From Bacteroidales bacterium M6 (GTDB lineage Bacteria > Bacteroidota > Bacteroidia > Bacteroidales > Muribaculaceae), in the NCBI GenBank assembly GCA_001689485.1, contig LUJQ01000036.1, positions 3,016-39,634 on the forward strand: DNA of 36,619 nt, in the 5' to 3' direction. The notes under the pieces are model-generated. The model saw nothing but the letters and a program-made list of their open reading frames with translations. It made no database searches and was not told where the DNA came from. The translations under genes were made by a program, and so were the position numbers. Positions 6,997-16,424 of this stretch are shown here, piece after piece; positions within the stretch are counted from its first letter, which is position 1; each line of letters opens with the position of its first letter.

Positions 6997-8505
6997 ATGA
7001 ATACAAAGTCCCTTATTATATGCCTGGCGGCACTGGCTGCCGCAGGGCTTGCCGCCGATGCGGAAAAGCTGGTATTGTTGCATACAAACGACACCCATAG
7101 CCAGATAGACCCTACAGATAAGGGGCTAGGGGGGATTCAGCGCCGCAAGGTTGTTGTCGACAGTATCCGTGCGGCGCATCCCAATGTGTTGTTGATGGAT
7201 GCCGGTGATGCCGTGCAAGGCACCCTGTTTTTTACGATTTACGGGGGCGGGGTTGAAACCCGGATGATGAATGCCTTGGGCTATGACTACGCCATAGTCG
7301 GGAACCATGACTTCGATAACGGGGTCAAGGCATTGGCGGAGAACCTGAAACATAGTGATGTCGGTTGGCTTACAACAAATTACAACCTGGATGGGAGCGG
7401 GCTTGAACCATTCTTCAAGCCATATGCCATAAGGGAATACGGTGATAAGAAAATCGGTATAATCGGACTGAACCTTAACCCGAAAGGGATGATTTCAGAG
7501 GGGAACTACGACGGGGTGGAATATCTCGACGCGATAAAAGCCGCCAATGCAACCGCATGGCATCTCAAACATAACGAGAAGGTCGATATGGTGGTGGCTC
7601 TGACCCATGTGGGATATGATGAAGTCGCACCGTCCGACAAGGATATAGCTGCTGCATCGGAGGATATAGATGTGATTTTGGGAGGGCATACGCATACGGT
7701 AATCAAACCGGGTAGCGGGATGGAATGGGTACGCAATGCCGAAGGCGACTCTGTGCTGGTGACCCAGAACGGGAAAAGCGGCCTGTTGATGACCGAAGTG
7801 GAAATAGATTTGGACAGCATCGGGGATAAGCTTCCGGTTTACCGTCAGATTTTGATAGATTCACGTCTTGACGCCCGTATAGACCATTCGCTTGACTCTG
7901 TACTTGCCACTTATCGCACCGGGGTTGAGGAGATGATGAAAAGGAAAATCGGGAAAAGTGCGGTGGAACTTGAGAGCGATGAGGCTCCGTTATTGAATTT
8001 CCTGTCGGATTTTGTCCTTGCCAGGGCCGGTAAGTTGGCCAATGGCAAGGCAGACCTTGCATTGACGAACAAGGGGAGCATACGTTGCGGGTTACCGAAA
8101 GGTGATATAACCCAGGGGCAGATTATCACGATGCAACCATTTGACAACAGAGTGGTGGTTATCGAATTGAAAGGTTCTGATCTGGCGGATGCCTTTGACG
8201 TTATGGCACGACGCGACGGCGACGGGGTGAGCAACGGGGTGGATGTGGTTTTCGACCCGGAAACTGACACCTGCACATCAATTATAATAAACGGCACCCC
8301 GCTTGATGCAGGTAAGACATATAAAGTTGCCACCATCGACTATCTTGCCAATGGTGGTGATTATATGGAGCCTTTGACACGAGGCAGGAAGATTGCCAGA
8401 AGTGACAAAATACTTTACAACGATTTAATCGATTATATTAAGACTGATTTCAAGGGTAAGAAGCTTAACCCTTCGGCAAAGGTGAGGATGCGCCCGGTGA
8501 ATTGA
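6997..8505 (+). CDS. Exported 5'-nucleotidase / UDP-sugar hydrolase family protein
   Basis: A 502-residue periplasmic metallophosphoesterase. A signal peptide is present, with cleavage likely after ADA at residue 22. The calcineurin-like metal motifs are visible in order: HTNDTHSQ (29-36), DAGD (68-71), GNHDFDNG (102-109), ALTHVGYDE (201-209) and GGHTHT (229-234). The C-terminal 5_nucleotid_C domain spans about residues 300-495 and includes ALTNKGSIRCGLPKGDI and MQPFDNRVV. Family members dephosphorylate extracellular nucleotides or sugar nucleotides, salvaging nucleoside and phosphate. Both domains sit in one polypeptide. It converges on the aminopeptidase gene with only 28 bp between stops. 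Exact substrate unknown. Confidence 0.93.
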   Translation: MNTKSLIICLAALAAAGLAADAEKLVLLHTNDTHSQIDPTDKGLGGIQRRKVVVDSIRAAHPNVLLMDAGDAVQGTLFFTIYGGGVETRMMNALGYDYAIVGNHDFDNGVKALAENLKHSDVGWLTTNYNLDGSGLEPFFKPYAIREYGDKKIGIIGLNLNPKGMISEGNYDGVEYLDAIKAANATAWHLKHNEKVDMVVALTHVGYDEVAPSDKDIAAASEDIDVILGGHTHTVIKPGSGMEWVRNAEGDSVLVTQNGKSGLLMTEVEIDLDSIGDKLPVYRQILIDSRLDARIDHSLDSVLATYRTGVEEMMKRKIGKSAVELESDEAPLLNFLSDFVLARAGKLANGKADLALTNKGSIRCGLPKGDITQGQIITMQPFDNRVVVIELKGSDLADAFDVMARRDGDGVSNGVDVVFDPETDTCTSIIINGTPLDAGKTYKVATIDYLANGGDYMEPLTRGRKIARSDKILYNDLIDYIKTDFKGKKLNPSAKVRMRPVN

Positions 8506-8533
8506 CCTGGGCGGTGTGCAATCACCCGTGTCG

Positions 8534-9835
8534 CTACATGCTGTAGAACCGTGTGAATGCGCGTATGATGTAAAGGTGGTCGGCAACTGCGGCAGTTTCG
8601 CGGCAGGAGTGCATTGCCCACTGGGGCGCCCCCATATCGACTCCACGCAGGTCGATTTGCGATGTCAGGATGTTGCCTAGCGTAGAGCCTCCGGCAACAT
8701 CGCTGTGGTTGACAAATGTCTGCACCGGCACTTCCGCTTCCTCGCATATCGCACGGAACACTGCGGCTGACTCGGCATCGGTCATATATTTGCAATTCGC
8801 ATTGATTTTTATAACGGGGCCGCCACCTAGAACCGGGTGGTTGGTGGGGTCTTGTTTGCTTTCGTAGTTCGGATGTATTGCATGCCCGTTATCCGCCGAA
8901 ATCATGAACGATGAGGCCACGGCACGGCTGAACGTCTCGTCATTGCCGCCCAATGCCCGGTTTATCCGTTGCAGAATGGTTTTCAATACCGGTGAGGCGG
9001 CTCCCTGTTTGGTTCCCGAGCCGGTTTCCTCGTTGTCGAAAATAGCCATGACACGGGTTGCCGCGCACTCTGTCGGGCTGGTCAGACTGCCAATAAGGGC
9101 AGATGCCGCACAATGAGCCATTTCGAGGTCGTCGATGCGTCCTGCCGATATGAATTCGTTTCCGACGCCGAAAAGTGAGGCCGGTGTGGTGTCGTAAAGG
9201 GTGAGGTCGAAGTCGAGTATGTCACTTGTGTTTACGCCTAGTTCCGTTGCCACCAGGTTAAGCAGATAGCCGTTACTTTCGGATTTATCGTTCAGAATCG
9301 CCATTACAGGCAGCATGTCGCGTTGCTTCGACAACGGGTTCCCTTCGTTGACCGATCGGTTGTAGTGAATGGCAAGATGGGGAATTGTAAGAAGAGGCCG
9401 CGTGAACCTGATGAGGCGTGTTTCCGGCTCGAGCGCCGATGCGCCTCGAAGAATCACACGACCGGCAATCGACAGCGGGCGGTCGAACCATGTGTAGAGA
9501 ATCGGCCCTCCATACACCTCGGTATTCAGCTTGAGCACATTGCCTGAGCATGTCATCTCGGCATTGGGTTTGATGCGGAAACCCGGGGAATCGGAATGCG
9601 CACATATAATCCTGTAGCCTGTTTCCGGCGAGCCTGCACCCGCCACGAAGGCGAATATTGCCGAATTGTTTTTGGTGACATAATAGCGGCCACCGGTTTT
9701 GATGTCCCATGCGTCGCGCATGTCGAGTTTCTCAAAGCCTGCGGCATCGAGTTTGTCCGATAGGTTCTTGACTGCAAGGAAATTGCATGGGGAATTATCA
9801 AGGAATTCCAGCAGGTCGGCTGTAAGGGCATTCAT
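8534..9835 (-). CDS. apeB: M18-family aspartyl aminopeptidase
   Basis: Cytosolic zinc aminopeptidase of the M18 family, 433 residues, normal length. Visible active-site landmarks are AHSDSPGFRIKP (His80 as metal ligand), GRIDDLEMA (Asp235/236), FDNEETGSGT (Glu269/Glu270, general base and ligand), SADNGHAIHPNYESKQDPTNHP, and HSDVAGGSTLGN near the C-terminus. M18 enzymes remove N-terminal acidic or other residues from peptides. No signal peptide. The 58 bp to the upstream OstA-like gene contain no strong promoter or terminator, so readthrough from the surA-ostA operon is possible. Family call is secure. Confidence 0.93.
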   Translation of the reverse strand: MNALTADLLEFLDNSPCNFLAVKNLSDKLDAAGFEKLDMRDAWDIKTGGRYYVTKNNSAIFAFVAGAGSPETGYRIICAHSDSPGFRIKPNAEMTCSGNVLKLNTEVYGGPILYTWFDRPLSIAGRVILRGASALEPETRLIRFTRPLLTIPHLAIHYNRSVNEGNPLSKQRDMLPVMAILNDKSESNGYLLNLVATELGVNTSDILDFDLTLYDTTPASLFGVGNEFISAGRIDDLEMAHCAASALIGSLTSPTECAATRVMAIFDNEETGSGTKQGAASPVLKTILQRINRALGGNDETFSRAVASSFMISADNGHAIHPNYESKQDPTNHPVLGGGPVIKINANCKYMTDAESAAVFRAICEEAEVPVQTFVNHSDVAGGSTLGNILTSQIDLRGVDMGAPQWAMHSCRETAAVADHLYIIRAFTRFYSM

Positions 9836-9893
9836 GGCAGGTAAGGGTTATAAGTGGTGTTTTATTTTGTTGTATGAAAATCGTAAATAGGTG

Positions 9894-11687
9894 TCACCGG
9901 GAGCGCTTCTGCCCGAATGGCGGTTCTTCCATCAGCATCAGGAATTCCGGTGGGATATTGAACACATCCTGTGGTGATGTGGGGCGTAACGGTTCCAACC
10001 ATCTGAATTGCGGCAGGTAGAACAGGCTTTTCTTTGCAAGGTAGAGCGGTGTCATCGTGCCGGGGGTTTCAGGCCACATCTTGAGATATTCTATGGTCTG
10101 GTTTTTGAAATCAGCCGACAGGAACGAGCTTTCAAGATTCGCTATCTTGTTATAGGTCGAATCATTTTCCATCGGTAGCATGATGGCCTGCACGTTTCCG
10201 CTCACATCAAGATGTTTGATAGTCCCGTTTGCAAAGGTGGCATACATCTCTTTGCCTGTGAGCTGGTTGTAGAATTCCTCGTCAATCCATTCCGCCATGA
10301 AGCCGAATTCCGGGAGTCTGGCCCAGTCGGCGGTGGAATCGCGCAGGTGCACCTGTATCACATTGCCGAAAATCTGCTTTGACTCGTTCCACACCACAGG
10401 ATGATAGTTCATATACATCATCGAATCGCGCTGTACGAACGTCATCGAATCACACAATCCTTGCAGATCGTTGCGGAAAAATTTGACGTGTGGTGCGGCA
10501 ATAAGGTGATGGGTGGTGTCGGCAGGGACCGTTACTGAGTCGTTGAGCGCTTGTTCGGGGGTAATGACAATGAAAGTGCGTATGGTGTCGCCATGCATGT
10601 ATAGCGTGTCAGACGGCGAGGAATATTCTTTCGCCAGTGCGCGGCCTGTAACCAGTGCGCTGTCGGCTATTTCGAAATAGAAGCCGTAGTCCCCGTTAAG
10701 AATTACTTTATTCGTTGTGTCGGTCAGCTCGATGTTGCCGAATGCTTCGCCGAAACCTAGGTTGCGGTCGTAATAAAGGGTGTCGCCGGTGAGGGTGTTG
10801 CCGTTGCTGGCCACCACTAGCGACCGATGGTAAAGGTCGGCTTGCGATGTCTCGGTGTTATACACCCCGCTGGTGGTGTAGATTGTGCCGTCGGCCGATA
10901 TGATTGTCGATGTCGTGTCAAGGATTGCTATATGGGTAAGGGTGTTATACAGCATTTCCTCGGTGTATATGTCGAGGGTGTCGTTTTCTCCAAGGCTGTT
11001 CAGGTGGACGTTTTCCTTAAACAGGGCATCTTTGCTTGAAGGGCTGTATTCACCATACCATGAATCGAGCCGGTTCTCTTTGTCGGTGAGCACGCCGCCA
11101 ACCTCGTAATATCCGAGTTCTATCCCCATGTCGTAGTTGAAGACATCGGTTGTCAGGGTCACATCCTTGTTAATCAGGCGCACTTTTTTACCGGGGTCGG
11201 CATAAAGGATGGCAAGTTGAGTGGAGTCGGCATAGTTCAACTCGTCGGCATAGACGAAAAGTGTGTCGCCCTGTTCCATCCTGACATTCCCGTAGGCCTG
11301 GAGTGCCCCGGGGTTATCGTAGAAATGGGCGCTGTCGCAATACATGAACATGTCGCCTTTGCGGAATTCCACATCGCCTACCACAATCTGATAGTCCTTT
11401 CCCTGTTCGGCACGCATCTCGTTGGCACGCTCCAAAAACACCTTGTCGCGTTGGTAGCGGTTTGCCCCTGGGATAGTAGGGCTGATCGGTAGGCTGTCGG
11501 GTTGCAGGAGGGCTTTCCGTGCCGGCGTTACCGGCTTGGATTTTGGGCCGGGTTGCTGGGCTGCGGCGATTACAGAGAGGCACACCATTCCGGCAGCAAT
11601 GCAGAATGCCGCATGCATGCCGCGTGCTTTGTGCTTTCCCGAAGTCTGTCGATTTGAATTCGGGGTTTGCTTCCCTGCGTTTGTCAT
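9894..11687 (-). CDS. OstA-like LPS-assembly-related protein
   Basis: A 597-residue exported protein with OstA-type repeats (LptA/LptD N-terminal family). Beta-jellyroll signatures recur: VVGDVEFRKGDMFMYCDSAHFY, GNVRMEQGDTLFVYADEL, and GNTLTGDTLYYDR then GFGEAFGNIEL. A hydrophobic segment near residues 24-43 is a signal peptide or anchor. The chosen ATG at 11687 overlaps the surA TGA as ATGA; a start at 11726 would push 43 nt into surA and is less likely. Proteins of this family bridge the periplasm for lipopolysaccharide transport. Pairing with surA resembles the lptD-surA neighbourhood of proteobacteria and supports an outer-membrane biogenesis role. Whether it acts as LptA, LptD-like or otherwise is unresolved. 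Confidence 0.87.
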   Translation of the reverse strand: MTNAGKQTPNSNRQTSGKHKARGMHAAFCIAAGMVCLSVIAAAQQPGPKSKPVTPARKALLQPDSLPISPTIPGANRYQRDKVFLERANEMRAEQGKDYQIVVGDVEFRKGDMFMYCDSAHFYDNPGALQAYGNVRMEQGDTLFVYADELNYADSTQLAILYADPGKKVRLINKDVTLTTDVFNYDMGIELGYYEVGGVLTDKENRLDSWYGEYSPSSKDALFKENVHLNSLGENDTLDIYTEEMLYNTLTHIAILDTTSTIISADGTIYTTSGVYNTETSQADLYHRSLVVASNGNTLTGDTLYYDRNLGFGEAFGNIELTDTTNKVILNGDYGFYFEIADSALVTGRALAKEYSSPSDTLYMHGDTIRTFIVITPEQALNDSVTVPADTTHHLIAAPHVKFFRNDLQGLCDSMTFVQRDSMMYMNYHPVVWNESKQIFGNVIQVHLRDSTADWARLPEFGFMAEWIDEEFYNQLTGKEMYATFANGTIKHLDVSGNVQAIMLPMENDSTYNKIANLESSFLSADFKNQTIEYLKMWPETPGTMTPLYLAKKSLFYLPQFRWLEPLRPTSPQDVFNIPPEFLMLMEEPPFGQKRSR

Positions 11688-13048
11688 TTCTTGATTTTCA
11701 ACCATCCGTTGTGCTGGAATTCGCAATCAATCCAGTTGTCCTCGATTTTGACATAGGTGTCTTTGATTTTTTTCGTCACCCAGTCGTTTACCATTTTTTG
11801 GCGTGCAGATTCCTCATACATGCCTTTTATGGTCTGATAATCGTCTGAAAGGTTGGCTTTATGCGCCGGGATGCGGTTGGTGAGCTTTACGATGGCAACT
11901 ATATCCCGGTTGCGTTTGGGATCCTTCATTATGAAGGCTTCCGATACGTCGCCCACGTTCATGTCGTTTACTTTTTTTGCAACCTCCTGAGGTAACTGCG
12001 ACATTTCGAAACGGGTTGTGTTGTCCTCGGGATTTACCATGCGCCCGTGGTTGTTGCGAGTGTCCTTATCCTGCGATACTGCCGTGGCGGCCTGTTCGAA
12101 AGTGAATTTGTCGGCCAGGATGTCGGCGCGGAGGGAGTCGAGGCGGTTTACCGTGCGCGTCAGTTCTTCGTCGGAAACTTTCGGGCGGAGCAATATGTGA
12201 CGGGTGTTGATGCGGTCGCCGCGTTTTTCTATGAGCTGTATGATGTGGTAACCATATTGGGTCTCAACGATTTTGGAAACTTTTTTCGGGTCGTTGAGGT
12301 TGAATGCCACCGCTGCATATTCAGGTTCGAGATGTCCTTTGCCGGTAAAGCCGATTTCGCCGCCGCGCACGCTGCTTCCGTCGTCTTCTGAATACAGTAT
12401 GGCGAGTGTGGAGAATTGTGACTCGCCACGGTTCACTTGGTCGGCATAGTCACGCAGGCGGGCTTTTACGTCGTCGATTTCCTGTTGCGGTATTTTTGGA
12501 TTGATTGTGATAATCTCGGCTTCGACCTGTAGCGGGATATATGGAATCGAGTCGTCGGGCAATGTGTCGAAGTATTTTCTGACATCGGCCGGGGTTACTT
12601 TCAGGTCTTTTGAAATGTTGCGTTGCACCTCCTGTATGCGCGACTGGTTGCGCATGTTTTCCTGCATCTGCTGGCGGAATTCGGGGAGGGGACGACGGAA
12701 ATATTCCTCGACTTTTTCTTTTGATCCGAGGTTGGTTATAAGGTAGTTCATGCGCTGCTCAACCGCCATTGTAACTCTTGATTCGTCGGCTTCTATGGTG
12801 TCGATATCAGCCTGGTGCAGAAACAGTTTCTCCAATGCGAGCTGCTCCGGGATAACGCAATATGGGTCGCCCTTTATCGGTGTCTTTTCGTAAAGCATCT
12901 GCTGGTATGCTTCCTCTATCTCGCTTTTATAGATAGGCTGGTCGCCTACCATCCATGCCACTTCCTCGACTATATTGTTATTGGCTGCGATGGCTGCGAT
13001 GGCCATCATTCCGCAGGCGGTGAACAGGGTTGTCGTTTTTAGTTTCAC
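11684..13048 (-). CDS. SurA-like periplasmic peptidyl-prolyl isomerase / chaperone
   Basis: A 454-residue exported protein: signal peptide (residues 1-22), SurA-type N-terminal chaperone domain (to about 170), then two parvulin (PpiC) domains. The first spans about 175-283 (VEAEIITINPK, YSEDDGSSVRGGEIGFTGKG, VETQYGYHIIQLIEKR). The second begins with INTRHILLRPK, which carries the parvulin RHIL signature. SurA assists folding of outer-membrane proteins. It is first in an operon with the OstA-like gene (ATGA overlap) and has a consensus promoter. The gene is divergent from the DUF6377 regulator. Family call is secure. Confidence 0.92.
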   Translation of the reverse strand: MKLKTTTLFTACGMMAIAAIAANNNIVEEVAWMVGDQPIYKSEIEEAYQQMLYEKTPIKGDPYCVIPEQLALEKLFLHQADIDTIEADESRVTMAVEQRMNYLITNLGSKEKVEEYFRRPLPEFRQQMQENMRNQSRIQEVQRNISKDLKVTPADVRKYFDTLPDDSIPYIPLQVEAEIITINPKIPQQEIDDVKARLRDYADQVNRGESQFSTLAILYSEDDGSSVRGGEIGFTGKGHLEPEYAAVAFNLNDPKKVSKIVETQYGYHIIQLIEKRGDRINTRHILLRPKVSDEELTRTVNRLDSLRADILADKFTFEQAATAVSQDKDTRNNHGRMVNPEDNTTRFEMSQLPQEVAKKVNDMNVGDVSEAFIMKDPKRNRDIVAIVKLTNRIPAHKANLSDDYQTIKGMYEESARQKMVNDWVTKKIKDTYVKIEDNWIDCEFQHNGWLKIKK

Positions 13049-13082
13049 GTGTCAGTTGTTGGTGATGATTGCTTTTAATTTG

Positions 13083-13112
13083 CAAATTTACGTTTTCTTT
13101 TCCATACTGCAA
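13083..13112 (-). promoter_or_regulatory. Promoter of the surA-ostA operon
   Basis: On the minus strand TTGC (13109-13112), a 19-bp spacer (20 bp counted from the TTG) and TAAATTTG (13083-13090) match the Bacteroidetes consensus, about 35 bp before the surA start codon. Confidence 0.65.
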
Positions 13113-13140
13113 GATGCGCCGGTGTTAAGGAGAGTGAATT

Positions 13141-13171
13141 TTGGAGGTGGTGGAAAATATGTGTAATTTTG
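13141..13171 (+). promoter_or_regulatory. Promoter of the DUF6377 regulator gene
   Basis: TTG (13141-13143), a 20-bp spacer and TAATTTTG (13164-13171). The predicted transcription start near 13176 excludes the TTG at 13169 as a start codon and supports an ATG at 13202 or 13214. It is back to back with the surA promoter, the -33 elements being 28 bp apart. Confidence 0.65.
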
Positions 13172-13213
13172 TGTCAGAAGTCAGATTGGCTTCTTTGTAG
13201 AATGTATAATACC

Positions 13214-14815
13214 ATGAGAAAGATAATGTGTTTATTGGGTCGGCTGGTAGTTGTCGTGTCCTTATCGGTAGCCGTGTTTAACGGGTCGTATGCCGGTGGC
13301 GCGGAAATCGGCAACTGTGATGTGGAGCAGGTGCTGTCAAGGCTTGACCGTGAGGTTGCCAAACGGGATGAGTATAAACGGTTAAGGGTGGCGCGTATCG
13401 ATTCCGTAAGGCATGACAGGCGGTTGTCGCAGCCTGGTTCCCGTCAATGGTTTGACTGCACGATGAGGATGGCGCGTGACTATAGTTCCTTTAACAATGA
13501 TTCTGCGTTGTATTATTACACACAGGGTTTGGAAAAGGCTCTTTCTATGGGGCTTGATTCGTTGGAAACGGAATTCCGCATGCGCCGTGCCATCTATTTG
13601 TCGGTTGGCGGGTATATAAGCGATGCTGTGGATGAGTTTGAAATGGTGGATTCGTTTCGTCTTTCCCCAGCCCAAAAGCGCACGTATTATTCGTCGGCCA
13701 GGCAGATGTTTTCCTATATTTCGAATTATTATGACGGGTTCATATCGTCGTATGATTATTGGTATAACCGTTCTGTCGAGGCTGAAAGGGATTTGTTGCC
13801 TTATCTTGACAATGGTTCCGTGGAGTATCGTCTGCATCTCGGGGAATATCTCTATTCGTGCAGGGAGTATGCCAGAAGCCGGAAGCTGCTTAAAGGTCTG
13901 GTGGAAGGGATGAATCCTGACACATCTTCATATGCCATAGTCTGCCATATCCTGGCGTCGATAGCCAAAACGAGAGGAGATAAAAACGAGTATCTGTATT
14001 ATCTTGCTCTTTCTGCTATCACCGACACGCGCCTGGCGACATTGGAGGTTACCTCGCTGCAAGAATTAGGCGGTGTCCTGTTTGAACTGGGCGATACGAG
14101 GAGGGCGCATGATTATCTGATTGTGGCTATGAACAATGTGGTTGACGGACGAGCTTCGGTCAGGATGTCGCAGACTTCGGAATTGCTTACGGTTATCGAA
14201 AATGACCATCTGAATCAGATTGCACAATGGCGCAGGTTGATTTACATTGTGATGGCCATATTGATCGTATGTCTCCTTGCGCTGGTTATAGCCATATATT
14301 TCCTTCGTCGGCAGCTTACCCGTGTGGCCATGATGAAACGCAACCTGGAAGAATCGAACCGCACTAAAGAGGTGTATATAAGCCGCTTCCTTGCCTTGTG
14401 CTCCATTTATATGGATAAATTGAAGCAATTCTGCAAACTTGCCAACCGTAAGATTTCGGCCGGGCAGGTCGACGAGCTGTTCAAAATCACGAAGTCGGGA
14501 AAATTCATCGATGAGCAGAGCAAGGAGTTTTATTCTGTGTTTGACGATGCGTTTCTACACATCTATCCGTCGTTTGTTGAGAAGGTCAACGCGTTGCTGC
14601 GTTCAGACGGGCAGATAGAGCTGGCTGAGGGGGAACTCCTGAATTCCGATTTGCGGATACTGGCGTTTATGCGTCTGGGCATCGACGATGCTCCCAGGGT
14701 GGCCCAGATTCTAAACTATAGTGTGAACACCATTTATGCCTACCGCAACAAATTGCGTAACCGTGCTATAAACAGGGACACTTTCGAGGCTGACATAATG
14801 GCCATCGATGCCTGA
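13214..14815 (+). CDS. Membrane-bound DUF6377/TPR transcriptional regulator
   Basis: A 533-residue protein with the typical Bacteroidetes architecture of this family. It has a signal-like hydrophobic N-terminus (to about residue 28), then an extracytoplasmic helical/TPR-like sensor of about 310 residues. A single TM segment spans about 342-365 (LIYIVMAILIVCLLALVIAIYF). A short coiled coil and the DUF6377 cytoplasmic region follow. The C-terminus is LuxR/HTH-like (SDLRILAFMRLGIDD, then AQILNYSVNTIYAYRNKLRNRA). Such proteins are thought to sense periplasmic or envelope conditions and bind DNA from the membrane. Divergent from surA and next to an extracytoplasmic redox operon, so either could be its target. 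An ATG at 13202 is an alternative start. Confidence 0.85.
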   Translation: MRKIMCLLGRLVVVVSLSVAVFNGSYAGGAEIGNCDVEQVLSRLDREVAKRDEYKRLRVARIDSVRHDRRLSQPGSRQWFDCTMRMARDYSSFNNDSALYYYTQGLEKALSMGLDSLETEFRMRRAIYLSVGGYISDAVDEFEMVDSFRLSPAQKRTYYSSARQMFSYISNYYDGFISSYDYWYNRSVEAERDLLPYLDNGSVEYRLHLGEYLYSCREYARSRKLLKGLVEGMNPDTSSYAIVCHILASIAKTRGDKNEYLYYLALSAITDTRLATLEVTSLQELGGVLFELGDTRRAHDYLIVAMNNVVDGRASVRMSQTSELLTVIENDHLNQIAQWRRLIYIVMAILIVCLLALVIAIYFLRRQLTRVAMMKRNLEESNRTKEVYISRFLALCSIYMDKLKQFCKLANRKISAGQVDELFKITKSGKFIDEQSKEFYSVFDDAFLHIYPSFVEKVNALLRSDGQIELAEGELLNSDLRILAFMRLGIDDAPRVAQILNYSVNTIYAYRNKLRNRAINRDTFEADIMAIDA

Positions 14816-14867
14816 ACAGAGGCCGGGGATGTCTGATGCCGGTTATACGATATTGGAAAATATTTTG

Positions 14868-14875
14868 TACTTTTG
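14868..14875 (+). promoter_or_regulatory. Likely -7 element for the redox operon
   Basis: TACTTTTG matches TAnnTTTG 32 bp before the ATG at 14907. No good TTG lies 19-20 bp upstream, so the promoter is weaker or activator-dependent. Confidence 0.4.
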
Positions 14876-14906
14876 CAAGTATAGGGTTACTAATCATTTA
14901 CACATT

Positions 14907-16424
14907 ATGCTAAGGAAGATAAGGGTGGGGCTGGCTTTGTTGTTCATTGTGGGGATAACATTGCTGTTCCTTGATTTTACCGGGACGGTGCATGCATGGC
15001 TCGGATGGATGGCCAAGATTCAGTTTTTGCCTGCCGTATTGGCGCTGAATGTAGCTGTTGTGCTTGCATTGGTGGCGTTTACGCTTTTGTTCGGGCGAGT
15101 TTATTGCTCGGTGATATGCCCGTTGGGAGTTTTCCAGGATATAATTTCACGCTTGCGCGGACGTAAAGGGAAGCTACGCTACCGGTTTGGTTATTCACCG
15201 GCGATGAACTGGTTGCGCTATGGGGTTTTGGCGCTGTTTATAGTGGCATTGGTTGCCGGCCTGACGTCGTTTGCGGCATTGGTTGCGCCTTATAGCGCCT
15301 ATGGGCGTATGGTGCAAAGCCTTTTGTCGCCTGTTTATGCCGGTGTGAACAATGTGCTGGCATATTTGGCTGATAGAGCCGACAGTTACATGTTTTATGC
15401 GACTGATATTTGGATTCGCAGCGCATGGACTTTTGGGGTGGCGGTGGTTACATTGGTTGTTATCGCGATACTTGCGCTTCGTAACGGACGCACCTATTGC
15501 AACACTGTGTGCCCCGTAGGGACGGTGTTGGGCTTTCTGTCGCGATTTTCGTTGTTCAAGCCTGTGATTGACCAGTCAAAATGCAACGCCTGCGGGTTGT
15601 GTGCAAAGGGGTGCAAGGCATCGTGTATCGATTCGAAAAATCATTCTATAGATTATAGCCGTTGCGTGTCATGTTTCGACTGTATCGACAATTGCCGTCA
15701 TGGGGCAATCAGCTACGTTATGCGTGGCAGGGTGTCGGGTGCCGTATCAGATAATAAAAACGGAGTGAAGCCGCGACCGGGTGAGGCGAAGCCTGCTTCA
15801 GGCCGACGTGAATTCCTGGCCTCCGGGCTTGCATTGACTGCTGCGGCTGTGGCCGGTGCGCAGGGTAAAACCGTTGACGGCGGCCTCGCTGTTATTTTGG
15901 ATAAAAAGATTCCTAAACGTCACACGCCGATTGTGCCTCCAGGGGCAAGGGGTGTGCGGCATTTACGTCAGCATTGCACCGGGTGCCAGCTGTGTGTGGC
16001 TGCCTGTCCGAACGGCGTATTGCGTCCGTCGGATGGGTTGGACTGTATGCTTCAGCCGGAAGCATCGTATGAGCGCGGTTATTGTCGGCCGGAATGTACG
16101 AAATGCTCCGAAGTCTGTCCTGCCGGTGCTATACACCGGATTTCTGTGGAGGATAAATCGTCGATTCAGGTAGGGCATGCCGTTTGGGTCAAAGAGAACT
16201 GTGTGCCGTTGACTGACGGTGTGAGCTGTGGCAACTGTGCCCGCCATTGTCCTGCCGGGGCTATCACGATGGTTCCTTCGGAAGCCTCCAATCCTGATTC
16301 TCTAAAAATACCGGTGGTGAACGATGAACGCTGCATCGGTTGCGGGGCGTGTGAGAATCTTTGCCCGGCAAGGCCGTTCAGTGCCATATATGTGGAGGGG
16401 CACCAAATTCACCGCATAATCTGA
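14907..16424 (+). CDS. NapH/NapG-like fused membrane polyferredoxin
   Basis: A 505-residue Fe-S protein. The N-terminal half is a NapH/NosR-type membrane module: TM segments near 5-25, 45-63, 104-122 and 172-192, with the cytoplasmic motifs YCSVICPLG (66-74) and YCNTVCPVG (197-205). Two 4Fe-4S motifs follow (C226/C229/C232/C236 and C253/C256/C259/C263). Residues 299-318 resemble an internal twin-arginine signal (GRREFLASG then Ala-rich hydrophobic). A second ferredoxin block has Cys clusters at 357-367, 393-404, 441-448 and 476-486, like NapG. NapH/NapG proteins carry electrons from quinol toward periplasmic reductases. The ATG at 14907 is chosen because the upstream extension to 14808 precedes the promoter. 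It overlaps the next gene as TGATG. Confidence 0.87.
   Translation: MLRKIRVGLALLFIVGITLLFLDFTGTVHAWLGWMAKIQFLPAVLALNVAVVLALVAFTLLFGRVYCSVICPLGVFQDIISRLRGRKGKLRYRFGYSPAMNWLRYGVLALFIVALVAGLTSFAALVAPYSAYGRMVQSLLSPVYAGVNNVLAYLADRADSYMFYATDIWIRSAWTFGVAVVTLVVIAILALRNGRTYCNTVCPVGTVLGFLSRFSLFKPVIDQSKCNACGLCAKGCKASCIDSKNHSIDYSRCVSCFDCIDNCRHGAISYVMRGRVSGAVSDNKNGVKPRPGEAKPASGRREFLASGLALTAAAVAGAQGKTVDGGLAVILDKKIPKRHTPIVPPGARGVRHLRQHCTGCQLCVAACPNGVLRPSDGLDCMLQPEASYERGYCRPECTKCSEVCPAGAIHRISVEDKSSIQVGHAVWVKENCVPLTDGVSCGNCARHCPAGAITMVPSEASNPDSLKIPVVNDERCIGCGACENLCPARPFSAIYVEGHQIHRII

Noticed and set aside
9285..9710. Minus-strand alternative frame inside the aminopeptidase gene
   Set aside because: Overlaps conserved M18 motifs in the real frame and has no recognisable features.
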